Below are positions 1 through 11,814 of a DNA stretch of 64,000 nt, one piece after another (within the stretch, counting starts at the first letter, position 1; each line of letters opens with the position of its first letter). A program made the position numbers and the translations under genes. The stretch comes from Axinella damicornis (lineage: Eukaryota > Porifera > Demospongiae > Axinellida > Axinellidae): assembly GCA_963931865.1 (NCBI GenBank), contig OZ007517.1, positions 3,228,164-3,292,163 of the forward strand. Direction: 5' to 3'. The notes below the pieces were generated by a model. It worked only from the letters and a program-made list of their open reading frames with translations, was not told the origin of the DNA and made no database searches.

Positions 1-97
1 CTAGGCAGTGCACAGCAGCCAGGCTGTGCACTAGGCAGTGCACTGCAGCCAGGCTGTGCACTAGGCAGTGCACAGCAGCCAGGCTGTACACTAGGCA

Positions 98-1845
98 GTG
101 CACACCTGCCAGGCTGTGCAGCCAGGCTGTGCACTAGGCAGTGCACAGCAGCCAGGCAGTGCACTAGGCAGTGCACAGAGTGCACAGCAGCCAGGCTGTG
201 CACTAGGCAGTGCACAGCAGCCAGGCTGTGCACTAAGCAGTGCACATCAGCCAGGCTGTGCACTAGGCAGCGCACAGCAGCCAGGCTGTGCACTAGGCAG
301 TGCACTTCAGCCAGGCTGTGCACTAGGCAGTGCACAGCAGCCAGGCAATGCACTAGGCAGAGTACAGCTGCCAGGCTATGCACAAGGCAGTGCACAGCAT
401 CCAGGCTGTGCTCTAGGCAGTGCACAGCAGCCAGGCTGTGCACAGTAGCCAGGCTGTGCACTAGGAAGTGCACAGCAGCCAGGCTGTTCATTAGGCAGTG
501 CACAGCAGCCAGGCTGTGCACTTGGCAGTGCACAGCAGCCAGGCTGTGTACTAGGCAGTGCATAGCAGCCAGGCTGTTCGCTAGGCAGTGCACAGCAGCC
601 AGTCTGTGCACTAGGCAGTGCACAGCAGCCAGGCTGTGCACTAGGCAGTGCACAGCAGTCAGGCTGTGCACTAGGCAGTGCACTGCAGCCAGGCTGTGTA
701 CTAGGCAGTGCACAGCAGCTAGGCTGTGCACTAGGCAGTGCACACCTGCCAGGCCGTGAAGACAGGCTGTGCACTTGGCAGTGCACAGCAGCCAGGCTGT
801 GCAGCCAGGCAGCGCACTAGGCAGTGTACAGCAGCCAGGCTGTGCACCCAGGCTGTGCACTAGGCAGTGCACAGCAGCCAGGCTGTGCACTAGGCAGTGC
901 ACAGCAGCCAGGCTGTGCACTAGGCAGTGCACTGCAGCCAGGCTGTGCACTAGGCAGTGCACAGCAGCCAGGCTGTACACTAGGCAGTGCACACCTGCCA
1001 GGCTGTGCAGCCAGGCTGTGCACTAGGCAGTGCACAGCAGCCAGGCAGTGCACTAGGCAGTGCACAGAGTGCACAGCAGCCAGACTGTGCACTAGGCAGT
1101 GCACAGCAGCCAGGCTGTGCACTAGGCAGCGCACAGCAGCCAGGCTGTGCACTAGGCAGTGCACTTCAGCCAGGCTGTGCACTAGGCAGTGCACAGCAGC
1201 CAGACAATGCACTAGGCAGAGTACAGCTGCCAGGCTATGCACAAGGCAGTGCACAGCATCCAGGCTGTGCTCTAGGCAGTGCACAGCAGCCAGGCTGTGC
1301 ACAGTAGCCAGGCTGTGCACTAGGAAGTGCACAGCAGCCAGGCTGTTCATTAGGCAGTGCACAGCAGCCAGGCTGTGCACTTGGCAGTGCACAGCAGCCA
1401 GGCTGTGTACTAGGCAGTGCATAGCAGCCAGGCTGTTCGCTAGGCAGTGCACAGCAGCCAGTCTGTGCACTAGGCAGTGCACAGCAGCCAGGCTGTGCAC
1501 TAGACAGTGCACAGCAGTCAGGCTGTGCACTAGGCAGTGCACTGCAGCCAGGCTGTGCACTAGGCAGTGCACAGCAGCTAGGCTGTGCACTAGGCAGTGC
1601 ACACCTGCCAGGCCGTGAAGACAGGCTGTGCACTTGGCAGTGCACAGCAGCCAGGCTGTGCAGCCAGGCAGCGCACTAGGCAGTGTACAGCAGCCAGGCT
1701 GTGCACCCAGGCTGTGCACTAGGCAGTGCACAGCAGCCAGGCTGTGCACTAGGCAGTGCACAGCAGCCAGGCTGTGCACTAGGCAGTGCACTGCAGCCAG
1801 GCTGTGCACTAGGCAGTGCACAGCAGCCAGGCTGTACACTAGGCA
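98..1845. repeat. Higher-order repeat pair of about 889 and 859 bp
   Basis: The marker junction beginning gtgcacacctgccaggctg occurs at 98, 987 and 1846. The two blocks between these points carry the same series of variant units: the gtgcacagagtgcacag junction, the gtacagctgccagg unit, the tgttcattagg and tgttcgctagg variants, and the ggccgtgaagacagg junction at about 750 and 1609. The first block is 30 bp longer because it keeps one ctaagcagtgcacatcagcc unit that the second lacks; the third, partial block has it again. This is what gain or loss of a single unit by unequal exchange would leave. Confidence 0.85.
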
Positions 1846-4800
1846 GTGCACACCTGCCAGGCTGTGCAGCCAGGCTGTGCACTAGGCAGTGCACAGCAGC
1901 CAGGCAGTGCACTAGGCAGTGCACAGAGTGCACAGCAGCCAGACTGTGCACTAGGCAGTGCACAGCAGCCAGGCTGTGCACTAAGCAGTGCACATCAGCC
2001 AGGCTGTGCACTAGGCAGCGCACAGCAGCCAGGCTGTGCACTAGGCAGTGCACTTCAGCCAGGCTGTGCACTAGGCAGTGCACAGCAGCCAGGCAATGCA
2101 CTAGGCAGAGCACAGCTGCCAGGCTATGCACAAGGCAGTGCACAGCATCCAGGCTGTGCTCTAGGCAGTGCACAGCAGCCAGGCTGTGCACTAGGAAGTG
2201 CACAGCAGCCAGGCTGTTTACTAGGCAGTGCACAGCAGCCAGGCTGTGCACTTGGCAGTGCACAGCAGCCAGGCTGTGCACTAGGCAGTGCACAGCAGCC
2301 AGGCTGTTCGCTAGGCAGTGCACCGCAGCCAGGCTGTTCGCTAGGCAGTGCACAGCAGCCAGTCTGTGCACTAGGTAGAGCACAGCAGCAAGGCTGTGCA
2401 CTAGGCAGTGCACAGCAGCCAGGCTGTGCACTAGGCAGTGCACAGCAGCCAGGCTGCGCACTAGGCAGTGCACAGCAGCCAGGCTGTGCACTAGGCAGTT
2501 CACAGCAGCAAGGCTGCGATCTAGGCAGTGCACAGCAGCCAGGCTGTGTACTAGGCAGTGCACAGCAGCCAGGCTGCGCGCTAGGCAGTGCACAGCAGCC
2601 AGGCTGTGCACTAGGCAGTGCACACCAGCCAGGCTGTGCACCAAGCAGTGCACAGCAGCCAGGCTGTGCACTAGGCAGTGCACAGCAGCCAGGTTGTGCA
2701 GCCAGGCAGTGCACTAGGCAGTGCAAAGCAGCCAGGCTGTGCACTAGGCAGTGCACAGCAGCGAGGCTGCGCACTAGGCAGTGCACAGCTGCCAGGCTGT
2801 GCACTTGGCAGTGCACAGCAGCCAGGCTGTGCAGCCAGGCAGTGCACTAGGCAGTGCACAGCAGCCAGGCTGTGCACTAGGTAGTGCACAGCAGCCAGGC
2901 TGTGCACTAGGCAGTGCACTGCAGCCAGGCTGTGCTCTAGGCAGTGTACAGCAGCCAGGCTGTGCACTAGGCAATGCACACCTGCCAGGCTGTGCACAAG
3001 GCAGTGCACAGCAGCCAGGCTGTGCACTAGGCAGTGCACAGCCGCCAGGCTGCGCACTAGGCAGTGCACAGCAGCCAGGATGTGCACTAGGCAGTGCACA
3101 GCAGCCAGGCTTTGCACTAGGCAGTGCACACCTGCCAGGCTGATCAGCCAGGCTGTGCACTTGGCAGTGCACAGCATCCAGGCTGTGCAGCCAGGCAGCG
3201 CACTAGGCAGTGTACAGCAGCCAGGCTGTGCAGCCAGGCTGTGCACTAGGCAGTGCACAGCAGCCAGGCTGTGCACTAGGCAGTGCACTGCTGCCAGGCT
3301 GTGCACTAGGCAGTGCACACCAGCCAGGCGGTGCACTAGGCAGAGCACAACTGCCAGGTTGTGCACAAGGCAGTGCACAGCAGCCAGGCTGTGCACTAGG
3401 CAGTGCACTGCAGCCAGGCTGTGCACTAGGCAGTGCACACCAGCCAGGCGGTGCACTAGGCAGAGCACAACTGCCAGGTTGTGCACAAGGCAGTGCACAG
3501 CAGCCAGGCTGTGCACTAGGAAGTGCACAGCAGCCAGGCTGTTCACTAGGCAGTGCACAGCAGCCAGGCTGTGCACTTGGCAGTGAACAGCAGCCAGGCT
3601 GTGCACTAGGCAGTGCACAGCAGCCAGGCTGTGCAATAAGCAGTGCACATCAGCCAGGCTGTGCACTAGGCAGTGCACAGCAGCCAGGCAATGCACTAGG
3701 CATTGCACAGCAGCCCGGCTGTGCACTAGGCAGTGCACAGCAGCAAGGCTGTGCACTAGTCAGTGCACAGCAGCTAGGCAGTGCACTAGGCAGTGCACAG
3801 CAGCCAGGCTGTGCACTAGGCAGTGCACAGCAACAAGGCTGTGCACTAGGCAGTGCACAGCAGCCAGGCTGCGCACTAGGCAGTTCACAGCAGCCAGGCT
3901 GTGCACTAAGCAGTGCACAGCAACCAGGCTGTGCACTAGGTAGTGCAGAGCAGCCAGGCTGTGCACAAGGCAGTGCACAGCAGCCAGGCTGCGCACTAGG
4001 CGGTGCTCCGCAGCCAGGCTGTTCGCTAGGCAGTGCACAGCATACAGTCTGTGCACTAGGCAGTGCACAGCAGCAAGGCTGTGCACTAGGCAGTGCACAG
4101 CAGCCAGGCTGTGCACTAGGCAGTGCACAGCAGCCAGGCTGTGCACTAGGCAGTGCACACCAGCCAGGCTGTGCACCAAGCAGTGCACAGCAGCCAGGCT
4201 GTGCACTAGGCAGTGCACAGCAGCCAGGTTGTGCAGCCAGGCAGTGCACTAGGCAGTGCAAAGCAGCCAGGCTGTGCACTAGGCAGTGCACAGCAGCCAG
4301 GCTGCGCACTAGGCAGTGCACAGCTGCCAGGCTGTGCACTAGGCGGAGCTCCGCAGCCAGGCTGTTCGCTAGGCAGTGCACAGCATACAGTCTGTGCACT
4401 AGGCAGTGCACAGCAGCCAGGCTGTGCACTAGGCAGTGCACAGCAGCCAGGCTGTGCACTAGGCAGTGCACTGCAGCTAGGCTGTGCACTAGGCAGTGCA
4501 CAGCAGCTAGGCTGTGCACTAGGCAGTGCACACCTGCTGGGCCGTGCAGCTAGGCTGTGCACTTGGCAGTGCACAGCAGCCAGGCTGTGCAGCCAGGCAG
4601 CGCACTAGGCAGTGTACAGCAGCCAGGCTGTGCACCCAGGCTGTCCACTAGGCAGTGCACAGCAGCCAGGCTGTGCACTAGGCAGTGCACATCAGCCAGG
4701 CTGTGCACTAGGCAGTGCACAGCAGCCTGGCTGCGCAATAGGCAGTTCACAGCAGCCAGGCTGTGCACTAGGCAGTTCACAGCAGCAAGGCTGCGATCTA

Positions 4801-7800
4801 GGCAGTGCACAGCAGCCAGGCTGTGTACTAGGCAGTGCACAGCAGCCAGGCTGCGCGCTAGGCAGTGCACAGCAGCCAGGCTGTGCACTAGGCAGAGCAC
4901 AGCAGCCAAGCTGTGCACCAAGCAGTGCACAGCAGCCAGGCTGTGCACTAGGCAGTGCACAGAAGCCAGGCTGTTCAGCCAGGCAGTGCAATAGGCAGTG
5001 CACAGCAGCCAGGCTGTACACTAGGCAGTGCACAGCAGCCAGGCTGCGCACTAGGCAGTGCACAGCTGCCAGGCTGTGCACTAGGCAGTGCACAGCAGCC
5101 AGGCTGTGTACTAGGCAGTGCACAGCAGCCATGCTGTGCACTAGGCAGTGCACAGCAGCCAAGCTGTGCAGCCAGGCAGTACACTAGGCAGTGCACAGCA
5201 GCCAGGCTTTGCACTAGGCAGTGCACAGCAGCCAGGCTGTGCACTAGGCAGTGCACTGCAGCCAGGCTGTGCTCTAGGCAGTGTACAGCAGCCAGGCTGT
5301 GCACTAGGCAATGCACACCAGCCAGGCTGTGTACAAGGCAGTGCACAGCAGCCAGGCTGTGCACTAGGCAGTGCACAGCAGCCAGGCTGTGCACAGCAGC
5401 CAGGCTGTGCACTAGGAAGTGCACAGCAGCCAGGCTGTTCACTAGGCAGTGCACAGCAGCCAGGCTGTGCACTTGGCAGTGCACAGCAGCCAGGTTGTGC
5501 ACGAGGCAGTGCACAGCAGCCTGGCTGTGCACTAAACAGTGAACATCAGCCAGGCTGTGCACTAGGCAGTGCACAGAAGCCAGGCTGTGCACTAGGCAGT
5601 GCACAGCAGCCAGGCTGTGCACTAGGCAGTGAACTGCAGCCAGGCTGTGCACTAGCCGGTGCACAGCAGCCAGACTGTGCACTAGGAAGTGTACAGCAGC
5701 CAGGCTGTGCACTAGGCAGTGCACAGCAGCCAGGCTGTGCACTAGGAAGTGCACAGCAGCCAGGCTGTGCACTAGGCAGTGCACAGCAGCCAGGCTGTGC
5801 ACTAGGCAGTGCACAGCAGCCAGGCTGTGCACTAGGCAGTGCACAGCAGCCAGGATGTGCACTAGGCAGTGCACAGCAGTCAGGCTGTGCACTTGGCAGT
5901 GCACAGCAGCCAGGCTGTGCACTAGGCAGTGCACACCAGCCAGGCTGTGCACTAAGCAGTGCACACCAGCCAGGCTGTGCACTAGGCAGCGCACAGCAGC
6001 CAGGCTGTGCACTAGGCAGTGCACAGCAGCCAGGCTGTGCACTAGGCAGTGCACAGCAGGCAGGCTGTGTACTAGGCAGTAGACAGCAGCCAGGCTGTGC
6101 ACTAGGCAGTTCACAGCAGCCAGGCTGCGCACTAGGCAGTGCACAGCAGCCAGGTTGTGCGCTAGGCAGTGCACAGCAGCCAGGCTGCGCACTAGGCAGT
6201 GCACAGCAGCCAGGCTGTGCACTAGGCACTTCACAGCAGCCAGGCTGCTCAGTAGGCAGTGCACAGCAACCAGGCTGCGCACTAGGCAGTGCACAGCAGC
6301 CAGGCTGTTCAGCCAGGCTGTGCACTAGGCAGTGCATGCAGCCAGGCTGTTCACTAGGCAGTGCACAGCAGCCAGGCTGCGCACTAGGCAGTGCACAGCA
6401 GCCAGGCTGTGCACTAGGCAGTGCACAGCAGCCAGGCTGTGCAGCCAGGCTGTGCACTAGGCAGTGCACAGCATCCAGGCTGTGCAGTAGGCAGTGCACA
6501 CCTGCCAGGCTGTGCAGCCAGGCTGTGCACTTGGCAGTGCACAGCAGCCAGGCTGTGCACTAGGCAGTGCACAGCAGCCAGGCTGTGCACTAGGCAGTGC
6601 ACTGCAGCCAGGCTGTGCTCTAGGCAGTGCACAGCAGCCAGGCGGTGCACTAGGCAGAGCACAGCTGCCAGGCTGTGCACAAGGCAGTGCACAGCAGCCA
6701 GGCTGTGCACTAGGCAGTGCACAGCAGCCAGGCTGTGCACAGCAGCCTGGCTGTGCACTAGGAAGTGCACAGCAGCCAGGCTGTTCACTAGGCAGTGCAC
6801 AGCAGCCAGGCTGTGCACTAGGCAGTGCACAGCAGCCAGGCTGTGCACTAAGCAGTGCACATCAGCCAGGCTGTGCACTAGGCAGTGCACAGCAGCCAGG
6901 CTGTGCACTAGGCAGTGCACAGCAACCAGGCTGTGCACTAGGCTGTGCACAGCAGCCAGGCTGTGCACTAGGCAGTGCACAGCAGCCAGGCTGTGCACTA
7001 GGCAGTGCACAGCATCCAGGCTGCGCACTAGGCAGTGCACAGCCGCCAGGCTGTGCACTAGGCAGTGCACAGCAGCCAGGCTGTGCACTAGGCAGTGCAC
7101 AGCAGCCAGGTTTTGCACTAGGCAGTGCACACCTGCCAGGCTGATCAGCCAGGCTGTGCACTTGGCAGTGTACAGCAGCCAGGATGTGCAGCCAGGCAGC
7201 GCACTAGGCAGTGTACAGCAGCCAGGCTGTGCAGCCAGGCACTGCACTAGGCAGTGCACAGCAGCCAGGCTGTGCATTAGGCAGTGCACAGCAGCCAGGC
7301 TGTGCACTAGGCAGTGCACAGCAGCCAGGCGGTGCACTAGGCAGAGCACAGCTGCCAGGCTGTGCACAAGGCAGTGCACAGCAGCCAGGCTGTGCACTAG
7401 GCAGTGCACAGCAGCCAGGCTGTGCACAGCAGCCAAGCTGTGCTCTAGGAAGTGCACAGCAGCAAGGCTGTTCACTAGGCAGTGCACAGCAGCCAGGCTG
7501 TGCACTTGGCAGTGCACAGCAGCCAGGCTGTGCACTAGGGAGTGCACAGCAGCCAGGCTGTGCACTAAGCAGTGCACATCAGCCAGGCTGCGCACTAGGC
7601 AGTGCACAGCAGCCAGGCTGTGCACAAGGCAGTGCACAGCAGCCAGGCTGTGCACTAGGCAGTACACAGCAGCCAGGCTGCGCACTAGGCAGTGCACAGC
7701 TGCCAGGCTGCGCACTAGGCAGTGCACAGCTGCCAGGCTGCGAACTAGGCAGTGCACAGCAGCCAGGCTGTGCACTAGGCAGTGCACAGCAGCCAGGCTG

Positions 7801-9109
7801 CGCACTAGGCAGTGCACAGCAGCCAGGCTGTGCACTAGGCAGTGCACAGCAGCCAGGCTGCGCACTAGGCAGTACACAGCAGCCAGGCTGTGCACTAGGC
7901 AGTTCACAGCAACCAGGCTGCGCACCAGGCAGTGCACAGCAGCCAGGCTGTGGGCTAGGCAGTGCACAGAAGCCAGGCTGCGCACTAGGCAGTGCACAGC
8001 AGCATGGCTGTGCATTAGGCAGTGCACAGCAGCCAGGCTGTGCACTAGGCAGTGCACAGCAGCCAGGCTGTGCACTAGGCAGTGCACTGCCGCCAGGCTG
8101 TGCACTAGGCAGTGCACAGCAGCCAGGCGGTGCACTAGGCAGAGCACAGCTGCCAGGCTGTGCACAAGGCAGTGCACAGCAGCCAGGCTGTGCACTAGGC
8201 AGTGCACAGCAGCCAGGCTGTGCACAGCAGCCTGGCTGTGCACTAGGAAGTGCACAGCAGCCAGGCTGTTCACTAGGCAGTGCACAGTAGCCAGGCTGTG
8301 CACTTGGCAGTGCACAGCAGCCAAGCTGTGCACTAGGCAGTGCACAGCAGCCAGGCTGTGCACTAAGCAGTGCACATCAGCCAGGCTGTGCACTAGGCAG
8401 TGCACAGCAGCCAGGCTGTGCACTAGGCAGTGCACAGCAACCAGGCTGTGCACTAGGCTGTGCACAGCAGCCAGGCTGTGCACTAGGCAGTGCACAGCAG
8501 CCAGGCTACGCACTAGGCAGTGCACAGCAGCCAGGCTGTGCACTAGGCAGTGCACAGCAGCCAGGCTGTGCACTTGGCAGTGCAGAGCACTGAGGCTGTG
8601 CACTAGGCCGTGCACAGCAGCCAGGCTGCGCACTAGGCAGTAGACAGCAGACAGCCTGTGCACTAGGCAGTGCACAGCAGCCAGGCTGTGCACTAAGCAG
8701 TGCACATCAGCCAGGCTGTGCACTAGGCAGTGCACAGCAGCCAGGCTGTGCACTAGGCAGTGCACAGCAACCAGGCTGTGCACTAGGCTGTGCACAGCAG
8801 CCAGGCTGTGCACTAGGCAGTGCACAGCAGCCAGGCTACGCACTAGGCAGTGCACAGCAGCCAGGCTGTGCACTAGGCAGTGCACAGCAGCCAGGCTGTG
8901 CACTTGGCAGTGCAGAGCACCCAGGCTGTGCACTAGGCCGTGCACAGCAGCCAGGCTGCGCACTAGGCAGTAGACAGCAGACAGGCTGTGCACTAGGCAG
9001 TTCACAGCAGCCATGCTGCGCACTATGCAGTGCACAGCAGCCAGGCTGCGCACTAGGCAGTGCACAGCTGCCAGGCTGCGCACTAGGCAGTGCACAGCTG
9101 CCAGGCTGC

Positions 9110-9310
9110 GAACTAGGCAGTGCACAGCAGCCAGGCTGTGCACTAGGCAGTGCACAGCAGCCAGGCTGCGCACTAGGCAGTGCACAGCAGCCAGGCTGTG
9201 CACTAGGCAGTGCACAGCAGCCAGGCTGCGCACTAGGCAGTGCACAGCAGCCAGGCTGTGCACTAGGCAGTGCACAGCAGCCAGGCTGCGCACTAGGCAG
9301 TACACAGCAG
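9110..9310. repeat. 60-bp dimer register with alternating TG and CG
   Basis: In this stretch the 30-bp units alternate strictly between ggctgtgcac and ggctgcgcac, so the true repeat period is 60 bp and a CpG recurs every 60 bp. The same alternation is seen near 7,740-7,860 and 10,080-10,240. Elsewhere in the array the TG form dominates. Confidence 0.8.
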
Positions 9311-11814
9311 CCAGGCTGTGCACTAGGCAGTTCACAGCAACCAGGCTGCGCACCAGGCAGTGCACAGCAGCCAGGCTGTGGGCTAGGCAGTGCACAGCAG
9401 CCAGGCTGCGCACTAGGCAGTGCACAGCAGCATGGCTGTGCATTAGGCAGTGCACAGCAGCCAGGCTGCTCACTAGGCAGTGCACAGCAGCCAGGCTGCG
9501 CACTAGGCAGTGCACAGCAGCCAGGCTGTGCAGCAAGGCTGTGCACTAGGCAGTGCACAGCAGCCAGGCTGTTCACTAGGCAGTGCACAGCAGCCAGGCT
9601 GTGCACTAGGCAGTGCACAGCAGCCAGGCTGTGCACTAGGCAGTGCACAGCAGCCAGGCTGTGCACTAGGCAGTGCACAGCATCCAGGCTGTGCACTAGG
9701 CAGTGCACACCTGCCAGGCTGTGCACTTGGCAGTGCACAGCAGCCAGGCTGTGCAGCCAGGCAGCGCACTAGGCAGTGTACAGCAGCCAGGCTGTGCAGC
9801 CTTGCTGTGCACTAGGCAGTGCACAGCAGCCAGGCTGTGCACTAGGCAGTGCACAGCAGCCAGGCTGTGCACTAGGCAGTGCACAGCAGCCAGGCTGCGC
9901 ACTAGGCAGTAGACAGCAGACAGGCTGTGCACTAGGCAGTTCACAGCAGCCAGGCTGCGCACTAGGCAGTGCACAGCAGCCAGGCTGCGCACTAGGCAGT
10001 GCACAGCAGCCAGGCTGCGCACTAGTCAGTGCACAGCAGCCAGGCTGCGAACTAGGCAGTGCACAGCAGCCAGGCTGTGCGCTAGGCAGTGCACAGCAGC
10101 CAGGCTGCGCACTAGGCAGTGCACAGCAGCCAGGCTGTGCACTAGGCAGTGCACAGCAGCCAGGCTGCGCACTAGGCAGTGCACAGCAGCCAGGCTGTGC
10201 ACTAGGCAGTGCACAGCAGCCAGGCTGCGCACTAGGCAGTACACAGCAGCCAGGCTGTGCACTAGGCAGTTCACAGCAACCAGGCTGCGCACTAGGCAGT
10301 GCACAGCAGCCAGGCTGTGGGCTAGGCAGTGCACAGCAGCCAGGCTGCGCACTAGGCAGTGCACAGCAGCATGGCTGTGCATTAGGCAGTGCACAGCAGC
10401 CAGGCTGCTCACTAGGCAGTGCACAGCAGCCATTCTGCGCACTAGGCAGTGCACAGCAGTCAGGCTGTGCAGCCAGGCTGTGCACTAGGCAGTGCACAGC
10501 AGCCAGGCTGTTCACTAGGCAGTGCACAGCAGCCAGGCTGTGCACTAGGCAGTGCACAGCAGCCAGGCTGTGCACTAGGCAGTGCACAGCAGCCAGGCTG
10601 TGCAGCCAGGCTGTGCACTTGGCAGTGCACAGCAGCCAGGCTGTGCACTAGGCAGTGCACACCTGCCAGGCTGTGCAGCCAGGCTGTGCAGCCAGGCTGT
10701 GCACTTGGCAGTGCACAGCAGCCAGGCTGTGTAGCCAGGCAGCGCACTAGGCAGTGTACAGCAGCCAGGCTGTGCAGCCTGGCTGTGCACTAGGCAGTGC
10801 ACAGCAGCCAGGCTGTGCACTTGGCAGTGCACAGCAGCCAGGCTGTGCACTAGGCAGTGCACAGCAGCCAGGCTGTGTACTAAGCAGTGCACATCAGCCA
10901 GGCTGTGCACTAGGCAGCGCACAGCAGCCAGGCTGTGCACTAGGCAGTGCACAGCAGCCAGGCTGTGCACTAGGCAGTGCACAGCAGCCAGGCTGTGCAC
11001 TAGTCAGTGCACAGCAGCTAGGCTGTGCACTAGGCAGTGCACAGCAGCCAGGCTGTGCACTAGGCAGTAGACAGCAGCCAGGCTGCGCACTAGGCAGTGC
11101 ACAGCAGCCAGGCTGTGCACTAGGCAGTGCACAGCAGCCAGGCTGTGCACTAGGCAGTGCACAGCAGCCAGGCTGTGCACTAGGCAGTGCACAACTGCCA
11201 GGCTGTGCAGCCAGGCTGTGCACTTGGCAGTGCACAGCAGCCAGGCTGTGCACTAGGCAGTAGACAGCAGACAGGCTGTGCAGTAGGCAGTTCACAGCAG
11301 CCAGGCTGCGCACTAGGCAGTGCACAGCAGCCAAGCTGCGCACTAGGCAGTGCACAGCAGCCAGGCTGTGCACTAGGCAGTGCACAGCAGCCAGGCTGCG
11401 CACTAGGCAGTACACAGCAGCCAGGCTGTGCACTAGGCAGTTCACAGCAACCAGGCTGCGCACTAGGCAGTGCACAGCAGCCAGGCTGTGGGCTAGGCAG
11501 TGCACAGCAGCCAGGCTGCGCACTAGGCAGTGCACAGCAGCATGGCTGTGTATTAGGCAGTGCACAGCAGCCAGGCTGCTCACTAGGCAGTGCACAGCAG
11601 CCAGGCTGCGCACTAGGCAGTGCACAGCAGCCAGGCTGTGCAGCCATGTTGTGCACTAGGCAGTGCACAGCAGCCAGGCTGTTCACTAGGCAGTGCACAG
11701 CAGCCAGGCTGTGCACTAGGCAGTGCAAAGCAGCCTGGCTGGGCACTAGGCAGTGCACAGCAGCCAGGCTGTGCACTAGGCAGTGCAAAGCAGCCTGGCT
11801 GGGCACTAGGCAGC

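Larger units (their letters stand above)
1..11814. repeat. 30-bp satellite array (array 1)
   Basis: Tandem repeat with a 30-bp unit that reads as three 10-mers: ctaggcagtg, cacagcagcc, aggctgtgca. The array is already in progress at base 1 and ends at the partial unit before ctgatacc. Each unit looks like an unequal dimer of two related pieces, one starting aggcagtgcac (18 bp) and one starting aggctgtgcac (12 bp), so GTGCAC recurs every 12 or 18 bp. A perfect 8-bp inverted repeat, TGCACAGC and GCTGTGCA around a 6-bp loop, occurs in every consensus unit. Shortened junction units (gtgcagccaggc) recur and mark higher-order repeat boundaries. Because 30 is a multiple of three and the unit lacks stops in two frames per strand, long open frames appear on both strands; I treat them as artefacts. 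It is probably noncoding satellite DNA; its role is unknown. Confidence 0.97.

Noticed and set aside
6414..9536. A 1,040-codon minus-strand open frame (CLVHSLAAVH repeats) and many similar frames across 1-11,814
   Set aside because: The 30-bp unit is a multiple of three without stops in two frames per strand, so long frames on both strands are automatic. There are no splice or start signals, no flanking unique coding sequence and no sign of selection on one frame.
1..11814. CRISPR-like array, because of 30-bp repeats
   Set aside because: The repeats are directly adjacent with no unique spacers, and the neighbouring gene is animal and intron-containing.
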